NCBI RefSeq assembly: GCF_025490915.1
Contig: NZ_JANQBA010000013.1
Location: 1-64,000, forward strand
Direction of reading: 5' to 3'
Origin: Lacticaseibacillus parakribbianus
Lineage (GTDB): Bacteria; Bacillota; Bacilli; Lactobacillales; Lactobacillaceae
DNA length: 64,000 nt
The notes under the pieces were generated by a model that had not been told where the DNA came from, made no database searches, and saw nothing but the letters and a program-made list of their open reading frames with translations. The first letter of the stretch is position 1; every line of letters starts with the position of its first letter. Shown here one piece after another: positions 33,003-43,565 of the stretch. Both the position numbers and the translations under genes were made by a program.

Positions 33003-33669
33003 GGGTTGTCCCTCCTTCCAGATCGGCCAGCGCGTCTTGCAGGTTAGCCAAGGCGTCCTGGCGCGTCGCCAGCGTATCGGCCACCAAGCGCAACCGCGCC
33101 GCAAGCGCCGGCTCGGTCGCCTGCTGGCCGGCTCGCCGACGCAACTGGGTCTGCCACCACGCCGCCACCTGGGCGAAGCTGGTGGGGTCTTGAAGGCTCA
33201 GATACTGCTGGTAGCGAACCAACAGCGCCTGATGCGCGGCCTCGCTTTGGTAAGCGAACTGAGCGACGACCAGCTTGGGCAGCAGGTGCATGCCGAGCTT
33301 GTTGGCCAAGGCGACGTACGGCGCAAGCAGCGCGTCGAGCGTCACGCCGACGCGGCCGCCGGCTTGAAAGGCGGCCTCGGGTTGGCCACAGGCGACCACC
33401 AGGCCCAGCGTTTTGCCCGCAAGCGCCGCGGTGGCCCCGGGTTGGGCCAGCGTCTGCGTCAGCCAGGTGCCGACAAGCGCCGGGGCCTGGTACCAGTACA
33501 GGGGAAACTGCAGCACCAGTCGCTGGCAGGCGGCGAGCTGGGCAACCGGCGTGGCGGCCGGCAGCTCGTGCCAGCTGGCGCCTGAAACCGGTGCGGCCGC
33601 GGCCTTGAGAAACTGCTGGGTGGTGGATTCGGCCACGGCGGGGTGGCCGACAATGATCAGCGTCTTCAT
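32995..33669 (-). CDS. NAD(P)H-dependent oxidoreductase, flavodoxin-like fold (KefG/YwrO type)
   Basis: 224 residues. LIIVGHPAVAESTTQQFL is the FMN-phosphate loop of the quinone-reductase-like family, followed by RLVLQFPLYWYQAPALVGTWL, the signature of KefG/MdaB/YwrO. The C-terminal third is an unusual Ala/Leu-rich helical extension. ATG 33669 overlaps the mutY stop (ATGA), so it is coupled to mutY. Likely a FMN-dependent quinone or small-molecule reductase. Confidence 0.8.
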   Translation of the reverse strand: MKTLIIVGHPAVAESTTQQFLKAAAAPVSGASWHELPAATPVAQLAACQRLVLQFPLYWYQAPALVGTWLTQTLAQPGATAALAGKTLGLVVACGQPEAAFQAGGRVGVTLDALLAPYVALANKLGMHLLPKLVVAQFAYQSEAAHQALLVRYQQYLSLQDPTSFAQVAAWWQTQLRRRAGQQATEPALAARLRLVADTLATRQDALANLQDALADLEGGTTLG

Positions 33670-34742
33670 GCCAGCCGCCCCGCTTTGCTCAACGCACTCA
33701 GCAGCTTTTTTTGCACCGTCGGCAGCGCCTTGCCGTCAAAATCCGCGACCCAGGCCGCACCGGCCGGATCAAACGCCGCGGTGTCGGCCGCAAGCAGCGT
33801 CATCTGCCACTTCTGGTGCGTGAAGGTGTGGGTCACCACCGGGCAAGGCGCCGGCGTGAGCCGCACCTCGTGGCCGGTGGCGGCGGCAAACCACGCAGCG
33901 GCCGCCTCCGGGGTCGCCTCCGGTAGCGCCGCGACCTCAACCAGCGGAAACAGCCACAGCCGCGCCAGCATCCCCTTGGCCGGCCGCTGCTGCATCAGCC
34001 AGCCGGCCGGGCTGCGAACCGCTAGGGCGTAGTATTCGATTGGCCGCGGCCGGGCCTTGGGGGTGCGAACCGGAAAATCCGCCACCCGGTTGGTTTTCAG
34101 GCTCTCGTCGAATCGGGCCACCGGCGAATGCGCCGGATCCGAGTCCTTGGCGGTCATGTAGCTCGCGCCGAGGTCCATGATCGCCTGGTTGAAGTCGCCG
34201 GGGCGCTTGGGGTCGATCACCTGCTGAATCAACGTCTCGAACACCTGTCGCGTCTTGGGCTTGGTGATGTCGTCGGGAATGCAAAACAGCCGGGCGAACA
34301 CGCGAAAGGCGTTGCCGTCGACCGCCGGGGTCACCTCGCCAAACGCGATGCTGGCCACCGCGCCGGCGGTGTAGGGCCCAACGCCCTGAAGCTGCCGCAG
34401 CTCGGCGGCGGTGGTCGGCCACCTGCCATTGCGGTCGCTGGCCACTTGCTGCGCCGCTTTTTGCAGGTTGCGGGCCCTTGAGTAATACCCCAGCCCCTCC
34501 CAGGTCTTCAGCACCGCGGCCTCCGGGGCCTGGGCCAGCGCCGCGACCGTCGGGAACTGCGCGATGAAGTTCAGGTAGTAGGGAATCACGGTCTGCACCT
34601 GCGTCTGCTGCAGCATGGTCTCAGACAGCAGCACGTGGTACGGCTCGTGGTCCCGCCGCCACGGCAGGTCGCGCCCCTCGCGGTCGTACCAGGCCAGAAG
34701 CGTCTGGCGAAAGTCGTTAATCTTAGCTTGTGACCAATTCAA
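33666..34742 (-). CDS. mutY: Adenine DNA glycosylase MutY, iron-sulfur-cluster-less form
   Basis: 358 residues. LSETMLQQTQVQTVIPYY holds the catalytic Glu of MutY; LQGVGPYTAGAVASIAFG is the helix-hairpin-helix, and VTPAVDGNAFRVFARL carries the catalytic Asp. A C-terminal NUDIX-like domain that reads 8-oxoG follows (VTHTFTHQKWQM). It removes A opposite 8-oxoG. The C-X6-C-X2-C-X5-C [4Fe-4S] motif expected after MDLGA is absent: the stretch reads SYMTAKDSDPAHSPVARFDES with no cysteine. Clusterless MutY is known in some lactobacilli. TTG 34742 follows GGAGGTGG. Confidence 0.9.
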   Translation of the reverse strand: MNWSQAKINDFRQTLLAWYDREGRDLPWRRDHEPYHVLLSETMLQQTQVQTVIPYYLNFIAQFPTVAALAQAPEAAVLKTWEGLGYYSRARNLQKAAQQVASDRNGRWPTTAAELRQLQGVGPYTAGAVASIAFGEVTPAVDGNAFRVFARLFCIPDDITKPKTRQVFETLIQQVIDPKRPGDFNQAIMDLGASYMTAKDSDPAHSPVARFDESLKTNRVADFPVRTPKARPRPIEYYALAVRSPAGWLMQQRPAKGMLARLWLFPLVEVAALPEATPEAAAAWFAAATGHEVRLTPAPCPVVTHTFTHQKWQMTLLAADTAAFDPAGAAWVADFDGKALPTVQKKLLSALSKAGRLA

Positions 34743-34841
34743 TGTTGTGCCACCTCCAGAGCCTCATTATACGAAAAGGTGCCGCCCTTTACCACCCGCA
34801 TCCCGCAAGCCGTTGGGTTCGCGCAGTTCGTCACGCCGGCA

Positions 34842-34872
34842 ACAAAAAACCGCCGGGGCTCCCCGACGGTTG
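34842..34872 (-). terminator. Terminator of the small gene at 34875-35054
   Basis: On the minus strand ACCGTCGGGG-AGC-CCCGGCGGT is followed by TTTTTTG. Confidence 0.82.
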
Positions 34873-34874
34873 GC

Positions 34875-35054
34875 TCAGTCTTGACCGACAGCGGCCAGGC
34901 GGCTGGTCATCGCGCGTTTCAAGGCGCAATCGCGCATGGCGCGAACATGGCCCCGGGCCGCCTGGATGTGGTACACGGCGCGGGTCTGCTCGGCCAGCGC
35001 AACGGCGTTCAAAATGCTCAGGTCGCGTTCGATCTGCGTGGACAAATTACTCAT
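34875..35054 (-). CDS. 59-residue basic helical protein, unknown function
   Basis: ATG 35054 is preceded by AAGGAGGG, the stop is TGA at 34875-34877, and a terminator follows directly. The product starts MSNLSTQIERDLSILNAVA, is helical and rich in Ala and Arg, with one Cys. It does not resemble a toxin or a known DNA-binding fold. A downstream GC-rich stem (CGCAGGGC/GCCCTGCG within GGCGAA/TTCGCC, about 35151-35203) lies upstream of it without clear role. Confidence 0.6.
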   Translation of the reverse strand: MSNLSTQIERDLSILNAVALAEQTRAVYHIQAARGHVRAMRDCALKRAMTSRLAAVGQD

Positions 35055-35227
35055 AGGCCCTCCTTCTGGTTGCGGCTGCGGTATACCCTAACTGTACCGG
35101 GTTACCCCACCGGATGTAAAAGAATCTGCCTGGCCCAGACCGTCAATGGCGAACGGCCGCTCGCCGCAGGGCGTCGCCAGGCCCTGCGATTCGCCAACGC
35201 CACGGCGCAGCGGTCGCTTTGACGCAA

Positions 35228-35258
35228 AAAAAAACGGCCACCCTTAGCGGTGGTCGCA
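35228..35258 (-). terminator. Terminator of the small gene at 35272-35418
   Basis: On the minus strand CCACC-GCTAAG-GGTGG followed by CCG and nine T. Confidence 0.78.
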
Positions 35259-35271
35259 ACAGACAGTCAGG

Positions 35272-35418
35272 TTAGTTTTCACTTTCCAGCTTCTCGGCAT
35301 CCTTGTCGATTGTGGCAAACCCTGACTCGGTCTTCTTAACTGGGTGCTCAGCACGCTTCTTCTCAACTTCCTGAATCAGCGCCTTGCGTTCTTGCTTACT
35401 GAGTTTTCCTGCCATCAT
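35272..35418 (-). CDS. 48-residue Lys/Glu-rich protein, unknown function
   Basis: From ATG 35418 (AGAGG upstream; a second ATG follows at once) to TAA at 35272-35274. Sequence MMAGKLSKQERKALIQEV..., ending EKLESEN: very hydrophilic, alternating Lys and Glu, a likely single helix. Its own terminator. Similar small highly charged proteins occur widely in lactobacilli without known roles. Confidence 0.6.
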   Translation of the reverse strand: MMAGKLSKQERKALIQEVEKKRAEHPVKKTESGFATIDKDAEKLESEN

Positions 35419-35528
35419 TCTCGCCTCTTATTCCTTGAATTAGAGTTGAGTGTAAGATCGCGCTCTCGACAGTTCTGTTATACCACTTTTTTTGGCAGTT
35501 GGCACATTTAATTGCTAATTCGGTCGAA

Positions 35529-38500
35529 TCAGGCGCCGTGCCGCTCCCGAATGTGGCTCTCACCGCTGCCGGTTGGGATGACCTGCAGCTGATCCGGAAT
35601 GCCTTCGCGCAACGTCTCGACGTGGCTGATGATGCCAATCATGCGCGACTGGCCCTCTAGGCTTTCAAGCGCCTGCATCGCCGTGCTGAGGCTGGCGGCG
35701 TCCAGCGACCCGAAGCCCTCGTCGATGAACAGCGCATCAATGGCCACGCCCCCGGCGACCTGCCCGATCACCTCGCCCAAGGCCAGCGCCAGGCTCAAGG
35801 CGGCGATGAAGCTCTCACCGCCCGACAGCGTGTGAACCGAGCGGAGCTGGCCAATTTGATCGTCGTAAATGTCGATTTCAAGCCCCGAGTCGTTGCGGTA
35901 GCTGCCCGGATCGGTGTGCAAGGCGAACTGGTACCGCCCGGCGGTCAGTTGCGTCAGGCGGCCGTTGGCAACCTGCAACACCCGGTCGAGGTAGGCACGC
36001 AGCACGTACCGTTCCAGCCCGAGCTTCTGCGGATTGTTGCCGTTGACCACCGCGGCGAGGTTGGCCACCACGGCAGCGTCGTCCAGCGCCCGGCGATTTT
36101 TGGCGTAGGCCTTGGCGATTTCGTCGCGCAACGTGCGGTTTTGCGTCAGCACCTGCGCCGTCTGCGCCTGATGCGCCTGGGCCTGGGCCAAAACCGCCGC
36201 GGCTTCATCGCGCCGGCTGGTCAGCGCCGCGAGGTCGGGTGCGTCGCGGTCGCCAATCTGTTGTTGCGCCTGCGCGAGCAGCGCCTTTTGGGCGGCCTGG
36301 GCCTGGGCGGCTTCGCTCAGCTGTGCCTCAAGTGTCGCCGCCTCCCCACTCGCAGCGGCCAGGGCCGCAAACTGAGTCGCGGCGTCGGCACCGAGCTTGG
36401 CGGTCAACGCCGCGTCAAAGGCCTGCCGCGCTTGCTCGAGGTCGGCCTGCTGGCGGGCCAACTGCGTTTTTTGGGCGGCAATCGCCGCGTCCAGCCCCGT
36501 CAAGGCGTCTTGCGCCTGCTGGCGGGTGGTCGTGGCGGCCGTGGTCGCCGCGAGGTGTTGCTGGTGCTTGGCCTGTAAGTCGGCAATCTGCTCTCGCAAC
36601 GCCGCTGGGGTCGGCGCCGCCTCCGGTAGCTGGGCGGCGGCCGTTTCGGCCACGCCTTGGGCCCGGGCGGCGGTCGTTTCGGCGTTGGCCACCGCCGACT
36701 GCCCGGCGGCCACGGCCGCCGCGGCCGAATTCGTTGCCGCCGTTTGGGCCGCAAGGGTCTGGGTCAGGCGGGTGCGTTCGGCCGCCTCGCTCGCCACCGC
36801 CGCCTCAAGGGCGGTCACGTCGCGCTGGGTATCGGTTTTCAACCGCCGGACCGCCGCTTCAGCCGCGTCCGGTGCGGTGCTGGCCGCAATGCCGGTCAGC
36901 GCTGCGGCCTGTTGGGCTTGCGCCAGCGCCAGTGTCTGGACTCTGGTCACCTGCGCTGCCACGGTTGTGTTCAAGGCAGCTAGCGCCTGGCTGGTGGCCA
37001 GGCGCTTAGACTCGGCCTCGGCCAGCGCCGCGTCGCTGACCGGGGCCGTGTCGGTGACCGCCGGCTGCGGGTGTTCCAGACTGCCGCAAACCGGGCAGGG
37101 TTGCCCAGGGCTCAGCTGGGCCGCAAGTACCGCAATCTGCTGGGTCAATCGCGCATCGCGCAGCGTCACGTAGGCCGCGGCCGCAGTCTGGGCCGCCGCG
37201 ACGGCGGCCCTTTGCGCCGCCTGCTGCGCGGTCAGCTGCTTTTGCAGCGCCGAAAGCTCCGTCGCCTGCTCCTGCCACCGCGCAAGCTGTGGCTGCAGGC
37301 CGGCCCAAGTCGTCTGCGCGGCCGCAAGCGCCGGTTGGTGGTCGGCCACCGCCGCAAGCGCGGTCTGGGTCGCGGCCGCCGTGTCCTGGCTTTGCACCAG
37401 GCGCTCAGTCGCGGCCGCCGCTTCCTGCCGGGCCGCGGTCAGCTTACGCTGGGCGGTTGCGGCCTGGGCGGTCGCCGCCTCCGCCTGTTCCAAAAGCGGC
37501 TGCAGCCGCTTCAGCGTCTGAACCCGCTCAACCCGGTCGGCGTCCTCAGGGGCGGCCTGAGTCAGCGTTGCCAGTCGCGCCGTCGCCGAAGCCAGCGCCG
37601 CCGCGGCGGCCGGCCGCTTGGCCTGATCTTTGGCAAGCGCCGCCTGCTGCGAGGCTTGCGCCTGCGCCGTCCTGTTCAGCTGCGCCTGCTGCGGCAGCTG
37701 GGCCTGGGCCCATTGCAGCAGCGCCAGCCGCGAGCTTGCGGCGGCGCGTTCTGGCGCCGCCGCCTGCAGTTCGGCCAGGGCCGCGGTCGCCGCCGCCTTG
37801 GTCGCAAAGGCCGCGGCGAGGCGCTGGCCGAGACTCAGGGCCTCGGTGCTGGCGCCAGCCGCCTGCTGGGCCGCCTCAAGCGCCGCCTGGGCCTGGTCGT
37901 TGGCGGCGGCCAGCGTCGCCACGCCGGCCGTCATCGCCGCCAGCTTGTCGGCCATCGGGGCGGCCGCATCCGGCGCCGCCTCCGGGTAGGCGAAGCGCGA
38001 GGCCAGGGTGTCCAGGCGATCGGCTTCCTTGGCCACCGCGGCGCCGGTGGTTTTGGCGGCCTGGCGCAGGGCCTGTTGCCAGCGGTCGTACAAGCCGGTG
38101 CCAAACAGGCGACGCAGCAGGGCCTCCTTGTCGTCGCTTTTGGCGTCTAGGAACTGGCGGAACTTGCCCTGCGGCAGCAGCACCATCTGGCGGAACTGAT
38201 CGGCATCCAGGTGCAACATGGCCGCCAGACGCGGCCGAATGTCGCGCAGCTTGGTCCACTGGTTGCGCTCGCTTGTGCCGTCGTACTCGGTCAGGCTCTG
38301 GTTCCCCTTGCTGGTGGTGGTGCCGCTGCCCCGTTTTTTGGCCATCACCTGCTCGGGTTCGCGCCAGATCTGATAGTGCCGGCCGCCGTGGCTGAAGCTC
38401 AGCGTGACGCGGGTGACCGCGTCGGTGGCGGCAAAGGCCGACCGCATCTCCGCGCCGCTGCGGTCGTCGCCGGCCGTGGTGCCGTACAAGGCGTAAACCA

Positions 38501-38639
38501 GCGCATCGAAAATCGTGGTCTTGCCGCTGCCGGTTTTGCCGCTGATCAAGAACACAGGGGTCTGGGCGAAATGGGTGAAGTCGACCCGCTCGTCGCGGTA
38601 CGGACCGAAGTTTTGGATGTGAAGCTGCTCAAGCTGCAT
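35529..38639 (-). CDS. sbcC: DNA repair exonuclease subunit SbcC
   Basis: 1036 residues. N-terminal Walker A GKTGSGKTTIFDALVYALYG, a long coiled coil with the zinc-hook CPVCG near residue 515, and C-terminal LSGGESFIAALSLALALGEV signature and Walker B FIDEGFGSLD. The coiled coil is extremely rich in Ala and Gln. With SbcD it forms the Rad50/Mre11-type nuclease that opens hairpins and processes palindromes. ATG 38639 overlaps the sbcD stop (TGATG). Confidence 0.95.
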   Translation of the reverse strand: MQLEQLHIQNFGPYRDERVDFTHFAQTPVFLISGKTGSGKTTIFDALVYALYGTTAGDDRSGAEMRSAFAATDAVTRVTLSFSHGGRHYQIWREPEQVMAKKRGSGTTTSKGNQSLTEYDGTSERNQWTKLRDIRPRLAAMLHLDADQFRQMVLLPQGKFRQFLDAKSDDKEALLRRLFGTGLYDRWQQALRQAAKTTGAAVAKEADRLDTLASRFAYPEAAPDAAAPMADKLAAMTAGVATLAAANDQAQAALEAAQQAAGASTEALSLGQRLAAAFATKAAATAALAELQAAAPERAAASSRLALLQWAQAQLPQQAQLNRTAQAQASQQAALAKDQAKRPAAAAALASATARLATLTQAAPEDADRVERVQTLKRLQPLLEQAEAATAQAATAQRKLTAARQEAAAATERLVQSQDTAAATQTALAAVADHQPALAAAQTTWAGLQPQLARWQEQATELSALQKQLTAQQAAQRAAVAAAQTAAAAYVTLRDARLTQQIAVLAAQLSPGQPCPVCGSLEHPQPAVTDTAPVSDAALAEAESKRLATSQALAALNTTVAAQVTRVQTLALAQAQQAAALTGIAASTAPDAAEAAVRRLKTDTQRDVTALEAAVASEAAERTRLTQTLAAQTAATNSAAAAVAAGQSAVANAETTAARAQGVAETAAAQLPEAAPTPAALREQIADLQAKHQQHLAATTAATTTRQQAQDALTGLDAAIAAQKTQLARQQADLEQARQAFDAALTAKLGADAATQFAALAAASGEAATLEAQLSEAAQAQAAQKALLAQAQQQIGDRDAPDLAALTSRRDEAAAVLAQAQAHQAQTAQVLTQNRTLRDEIAKAYAKNRRALDDAAVVANLAAVVNGNNPQKLGLERYVLRAYLDRVLQVANGRLTQLTAGRYQFALHTDPGSYRNDSGLEIDIYDDQIGQLRSVHTLSGGESFIAALSLALALGEVIGQVAGGVAIDALFIDEGFGSLDAASLSTAMQALESLEGQSRMIGIISHVETLREGIPDQLQVIPTGSGESHIRERHGA

Positions 38640-39754
38640 CAGTTACCCTCCTGTTTGGCCGCGTCAAGCGCCGCCTTGGCGACCGCCAATTGCGCGTCGT
38701 CGAGCAAGTCGCCGGTCACCTGCTGGTAAAAATCGCCGAGCAAGGGCAGCGGTCCGAGGCTTGGATCCGCCGCCGTCGCCCGGTCAAGCGCCACGGCCTG
38801 CTGCCGATCGAGCCCGGTCACCCGCGGAAACACCTGCCGAAGCGCCGTCATCACGTTGGGAATCACCGCCATGTCCGTCAGCGTGACGGCCGTGTAGGCG
38901 TCGCGGTCGTAGGCGTCACCGGCACTTGGCGCGGTTAAGTCGGCGAAGCTCGCCGTCAGGTGCTGAAACTCGTGCAGCGGCTTCAGCGCGACGAAACGCC
39001 GCGTCATCGTGTCGGTGTCCAAGATGTAGACGCCTTTTTCCTGCGCGACTTCGGAGGTCGAAAACTTCAAAAGCGAGCCGGCGTACTGAACCCGCGGCGC
39101 AGACAGCGCGTTGCGGTTGTGCAGGTGGCCGAGCCCCACGTAGTCGAAGGCGGCAAGATCCGCCACGTCGACGGCGTCCAGCCCCCCGACCGCGACTTGG
39201 GTCTCCGAATCCGAGCGGGTGCTGTTAGCCGCAAAAAAGTGGGCGAACAGCACGTGCTTTTTGGTCGGGTCAAAGGCCGCCTGAAGCGCTGCGCTGACCC
39301 GGTGCATCGCCTGGTTGATGGTGATCAGGCTGTCGTCTTCAAAGTATTGCCGGGCCGCGACCGGCTCGAAGTACGGCAGCAGGAAAAACTGCACGTCGCC
39401 CATGGTCACCGGGGTGAAGGCCTCGGCCAGCTCGGTGTTCAGGTGCAGCCCGGTGGCGTCGAACCACTGCCGCCCGGTACCCAGCCGCACCGCCGAGTCA
39501 TGGTTGCCGGCGATGGCCAGCACCGGGTAGTGCAGCTCGCGGTTCAGCCGGTACAGCATCCGGTTGACCTGCGCGACCGCGTCCTCGTTGGCCAGCGCCC
39601 GGTCGTAAAGGTCACCGGCGATTGCGATGGCGTCGACCTGCTCGCGCTTGGCGCAGGCGACCAGCTGCTCGAACACAAAGTCCTGGTCGGCCTGCAGGTC
39701 AAAGCCCGCAAGCTTCTTGCCGATGTGCCAGTCGGCCGTGTGTAAAATGCGCAT
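38639..39754 (-). CDS. sbcD: DNA repair exonuclease subunit SbcD
   Basis: 371 residues of the calcineurin-like phosphoesterase family: ILHTADWHIGK, AIAGDLYDR, AIAGNHDSAVRL and HFFAAN, GLGHLHNR supply the metal-binding His/Asp. Mre11-like nuclease partner of SbcC. ATG 39754 has GGAGGCATTAGG. First gene of the sbcDC operon; in this genome the pair faces abundant long-hairpin repeats, which are SbcCD substrates. Confidence 0.95.
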   Translation of the reverse strand: MRILHTADWHIGKKLAGFDLQADQDFVFEQLVACAKREQVDAIAIAGDLYDRALANEDAVAQVNRMLYRLNRELHYPVLAIAGNHDSAVRLGTGRQWFDATGLHLNTELAEAFTPVTMGDVQFFLLPYFEPVAARQYFEDDSLITINQAMHRVSAALQAAFDPTKKHVLFAHFFAANSTRSDSETQVAVGGLDAVDVADLAAFDYVGLGHLHNRNALSAPRVQYAGSLLKFSTSEVAQEKGVYILDTDTMTRRFVALKPLHEFQHLTASFADLTAPSAGDAYDRDAYTAVTLTDMAVIPNVMTALRQVFPRVTGLDRQQAVALDRATAADPSLGPLPLLGDFYQQVTGDLLDDAQLAVAKAALDAAKQEGN

Positions 39755-39987
39755 CCTAATGCCTCCATTGTGCGTGATTGTGTGCGTGATTGCGTTGGAC
39801 GCCGCGCCGAACCAGTGGCGTGATTCTGGTTTGGCCCGAGTCCGCGCAGCGGCCTGGCGTCAGCCTGCCCCTGCCCGACCGCGTGTTGCGGAATCCGTTC
39901 CTGCACCTATCCAAACACACGTTCAGGTTCCTGTCAACTCCCGCTTCTGCTACACTGAGGGTATCCGATTCGCGAAAGGAATTGAGC

Positions 39988-40602
39988 ATGACTACTCTGA
40001 TTTTTGACATCGATGGCACCCTGATCGACTCGGTCGCGATGTACCTGCGCGGCCTGCAGCAGACCATGCGTCGCTACAACCGCACTTACAGCATCACCGA
40101 CCTGCGCTTTTCCAACGGCATTCCGTCCAGCGCCACCGCCGAGCGGCTGGGGTTCACCGGCGAAGCCGCAACGGCAATGGTCGCCCAGTGGACCCAAGAC
40201 TCGCAGGCCTTCGCCGACACCGTCGCCTGGTTTCCCGGGCTCGAGGCCGCCTTGGCCGAGCTGACCCACCGCAACGTCGCCATGGGCCTGGTCACCTCTA
40301 AAAACACCGCGCAGTACGACGTAGACGCCCAGCGCTTCGGCTTCTCGCGCTTCTTTCAAACCGTGGTGCGGGCCCACGACGCGCCGCGCAGCAAGCCCTT
40401 CGGCGACCCGATCGAGCTGGCGATGAGCCGCCTGAACGCGACGCCCCAAGACGCAGTGTACATCGGCGACACCGAAACCGACGCCCAGGCGGCCCAGGCG
40501 GCCGGCGTTCCCTTCGCCTTGTGTACCTGGACCACGCCCGCGGTTGAAGCACCGGTTGCCCATTACCTGAAGGCGCCGGCCGACCTGCTGACGCTGGCCT
40601 GA
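39988..40602 (+). CDS. HAD-superfamily phosphatase, phosphoglycolate/PGMB-like
   Basis: 204 residues. Motif I FDIDGTLIDS (nucleophile D8 region), motif II LVTSKN, motif III Lys in RSKPFGDP, motif IV YIGDTETDAQAA. Small helical cap. The start is ATG 39988 after AAAGGA, with a TACACT -10-like element about 35 bp upstream. It is divergent from sbcDC. Substrate unknown. Confidence 0.85.
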   Translation: MTTLIFDIDGTLIDSVAMYLRGLQQTMRRYNRTYSITDLRFSNGIPSSATAERLGFTGEAATAMVAQWTQDSQAFADTVAWFPGLEAALAELTHRNVAMGLVTSKNTAQYDVDAQRFGFSRFFQTVVRAHDAPRSKPFGDPIELAMSRLNATPQDAVYIGDTETDAQAAQAAGVPFALCTWTTPAVEAPVAHYLKAPADLLTLA

Positions 40603-40643
40603 GCCGGCCGTTCGCGCCGAGCTCAAAGGCGTGAGCTTAATAG

Positions 40644-40672
40644 TTGACGACTAAAATAACAGGGCTTACACT
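40644..40672 (+). promoter_or_regulatory. Near-consensus promoter of the candidate ncRNA
   Basis: TTGACG (40644-40649) and TACACT (40667-40672) with an exact 17-bp spacer, in an AT-rich patch after the HAD gene. Transcription should begin near 40680. No ORF with a ribosome binding site follows. Confidence 0.75.
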
Positions 40673-40679
40673 GGTTTCA

Positions 40680-41078
40680 GATGATTATCTTAGGACGGGG
40701 TGGCGGCTTTGATCACAGCCGCAGCACGGCCACCGTCTATGGGGAACGGTCCGGGACATAAGCATTCCCAGTACCCCACTCATGCCATGCCGAACCAGGC
40801 AACAACGCCGACGTTTTCGCGCAACGGTCCCCTCCGATTGGGACCGACCACCAGGGTGTGGACCACCACCCACCGATTGCTTATTGTCCCGCCTACTCGC
40901 ACTGCGAGGTAGCTGCGGCGGGGCATTGACCGGTGGCTTGTACCAAGCAGCCGCGACTCGGCCTCGTACCGACGCGCGACCACCGAAGGATTGCAACCAG
41001 CAAGCATCAGGCCAAGGCCACCGAGCGGTACGCTGCCCGGTGGCTTCGGCGACCCCACCGTTTTGCGGTGGGGTTTTT
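40680..41078 (+). ncRNA. Candidate structured non-coding RNA (~400 nt), family not recognised
   Basis: The region lies between a strong promoter and a classical terminator and contains no convincing gene: the frames lack ribosome binding sites. Visible hairpins: GCGGCT-TTGATC-ACAGCCGC, GGGG...CCCC around 40741-40775, GGTCCC-CTCCGATT-GGGACC at about 40827-40846, CTCGCA-C-TGCGAG near 40895-40910. I looked for RNase P RNA (no GAGGAAAGTC core, no ACAGAA 3' motif), tmRNA (no tRNA-like ends or tag), SRP RNA (no GGAAGG tetraloop domain) and a T-box (the downstream gene is on the other strand) and found none. Confidence 0.65.
41053..41078 (+). terminator. Terminator of the candidate ncRNA
   Basis: CCCCACCG-TTTTG-CGGTGGGG followed by TTTTT. 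Confidence 0.88.
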
Positions 41079-41095
41079 CGTGTTCCCAGCAGCCG

Positions 41096-41129
41096 AAAAA
41101 AGGCCCTGCCCGTTGTGGCAGTGCCTTTC
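41096..41129 (-). terminator. Terminator of the ABC-F gene
   Basis: On the minus strand AAGGCACTGCC-ACAAC-GGGCAGGGCC is followed by TTTTTT, about 130 bp past the stop. A second perfect dyad (CCGGGACA/TGTCCGGG at 41230-41251) without U tract lies closer to the gene. Confidence 0.7.
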
Positions 41130-41261
41130 GTGGTGTGGCTGGTGATGACCTGTGCCGGGCGCTACTCCCCCGAATCGCGGCCGGCACAGCACTTGCGCTG
41201 AGGCAAGTACTGGCCTATTCTACCATTCGCCCGGGACACATAATGTCCGGGCAGCGTGGGA

Positions 41262-42884
<1,623 letters not shown>

Positions 42885-42998
42885 AGGTGATTTTTCCTCC
42901 TTGATTGGGTACGCATATTGGCCCCATCGTATCAGAAAAAGCGCCGGTGGGCAATATATAGGAAGAACTTTCGGGCCGCCGCGCCGGGTTTCACGCGG

Positions 42999-43565
42999 TC
43001 ACCCCTGCGCGGGCTCGGCCGCCTTGGCCCACTCGCTTTGAAGCAGCGACCACTCGTGGACGTCGTGGAAGCCATCCGCAAGCCGCTCGCCCTGCCGCAG
43101 GGTGCCGTCCAGGTGAAAGCCCGCCTTGGCCGCCACGGCGTTGCTGGCCGGGTTGTCCACCGCCGCGCGAATCACCACGCGGTTGCGCCCGTACTCGGTG
43201 AAGGCCAGGTCGCACATCGCGGCCACCGCCCGGTGCATGATGCCCTTGCCGCGAAAGGCGGCCCCCAGCCAGTAGCCGAGATCGGTGCTGGCGCCGGCGT
43301 CATCGAAGCCGTTGAAGCTGATGGTCCCGGCTGGCTGCCCTCGGTAGTAAATCACCAAGTTGACCGACTGCCCGGTGCCAAAATGCGCCAGCGTCATGGT
43401 CAAGAAGGCCTGCTCCCCGGCCGCGTCCTTGGTCTCAAGCGCCCAGGGCAAAAACCGCCCGATTGCAGCGCGGTCGGCGGCAATCAGCGCAAACAGCGCC
43501 GGCGCGTCAACCGCCGGCCGCGGCAGGGCCAGCGCTAGCTCGTCATCGATTGGATACATAAACAT
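42999..43565 (-). CDS. RimJ/RimL-type GNAT acetyltransferase
   Basis: 188 residues from ATG 43565 (GAGGAG upstream). DLGYWLGAAFRGKGIMHRAVAA is the GNAT acetyl-CoA motif; VVIRAAVDNPASNAVAAKAGF is the C-terminal motif typical of the RimL family, which acetylates N-termini of ribosomal proteins or free amino groups. Substrate unknown. Monocistronic. Confidence 0.85.
   Translation of the reverse strand: MFMYPIDDELALALPRPAVDAPALFALIAADRAAIGRFLPWALETKDAAGEQAFLTMTLAHFGTGQSVNLVIYYRGQPAGTISFNGFDDAGASTDLGYWLGAAFRGKGIMHRAVAAMCDLAFTEYGRNRVVIRAAVDNPASNAVAAKAGFHLDGTLRQGERLADGFHDVHEWSLLQSEWAKAAEPAQG

Noticed and set aside
40680-41078. RNase P RNA, tmRNA or SRP RNA
   Set aside because: The conserved core motifs of these RNAs are not found.
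40700-41187. Several short open frames within the ncRNA candidate on both strands
   Set aside because: None has a ribosome binding site, and they overlap stem-loops and the terminator.
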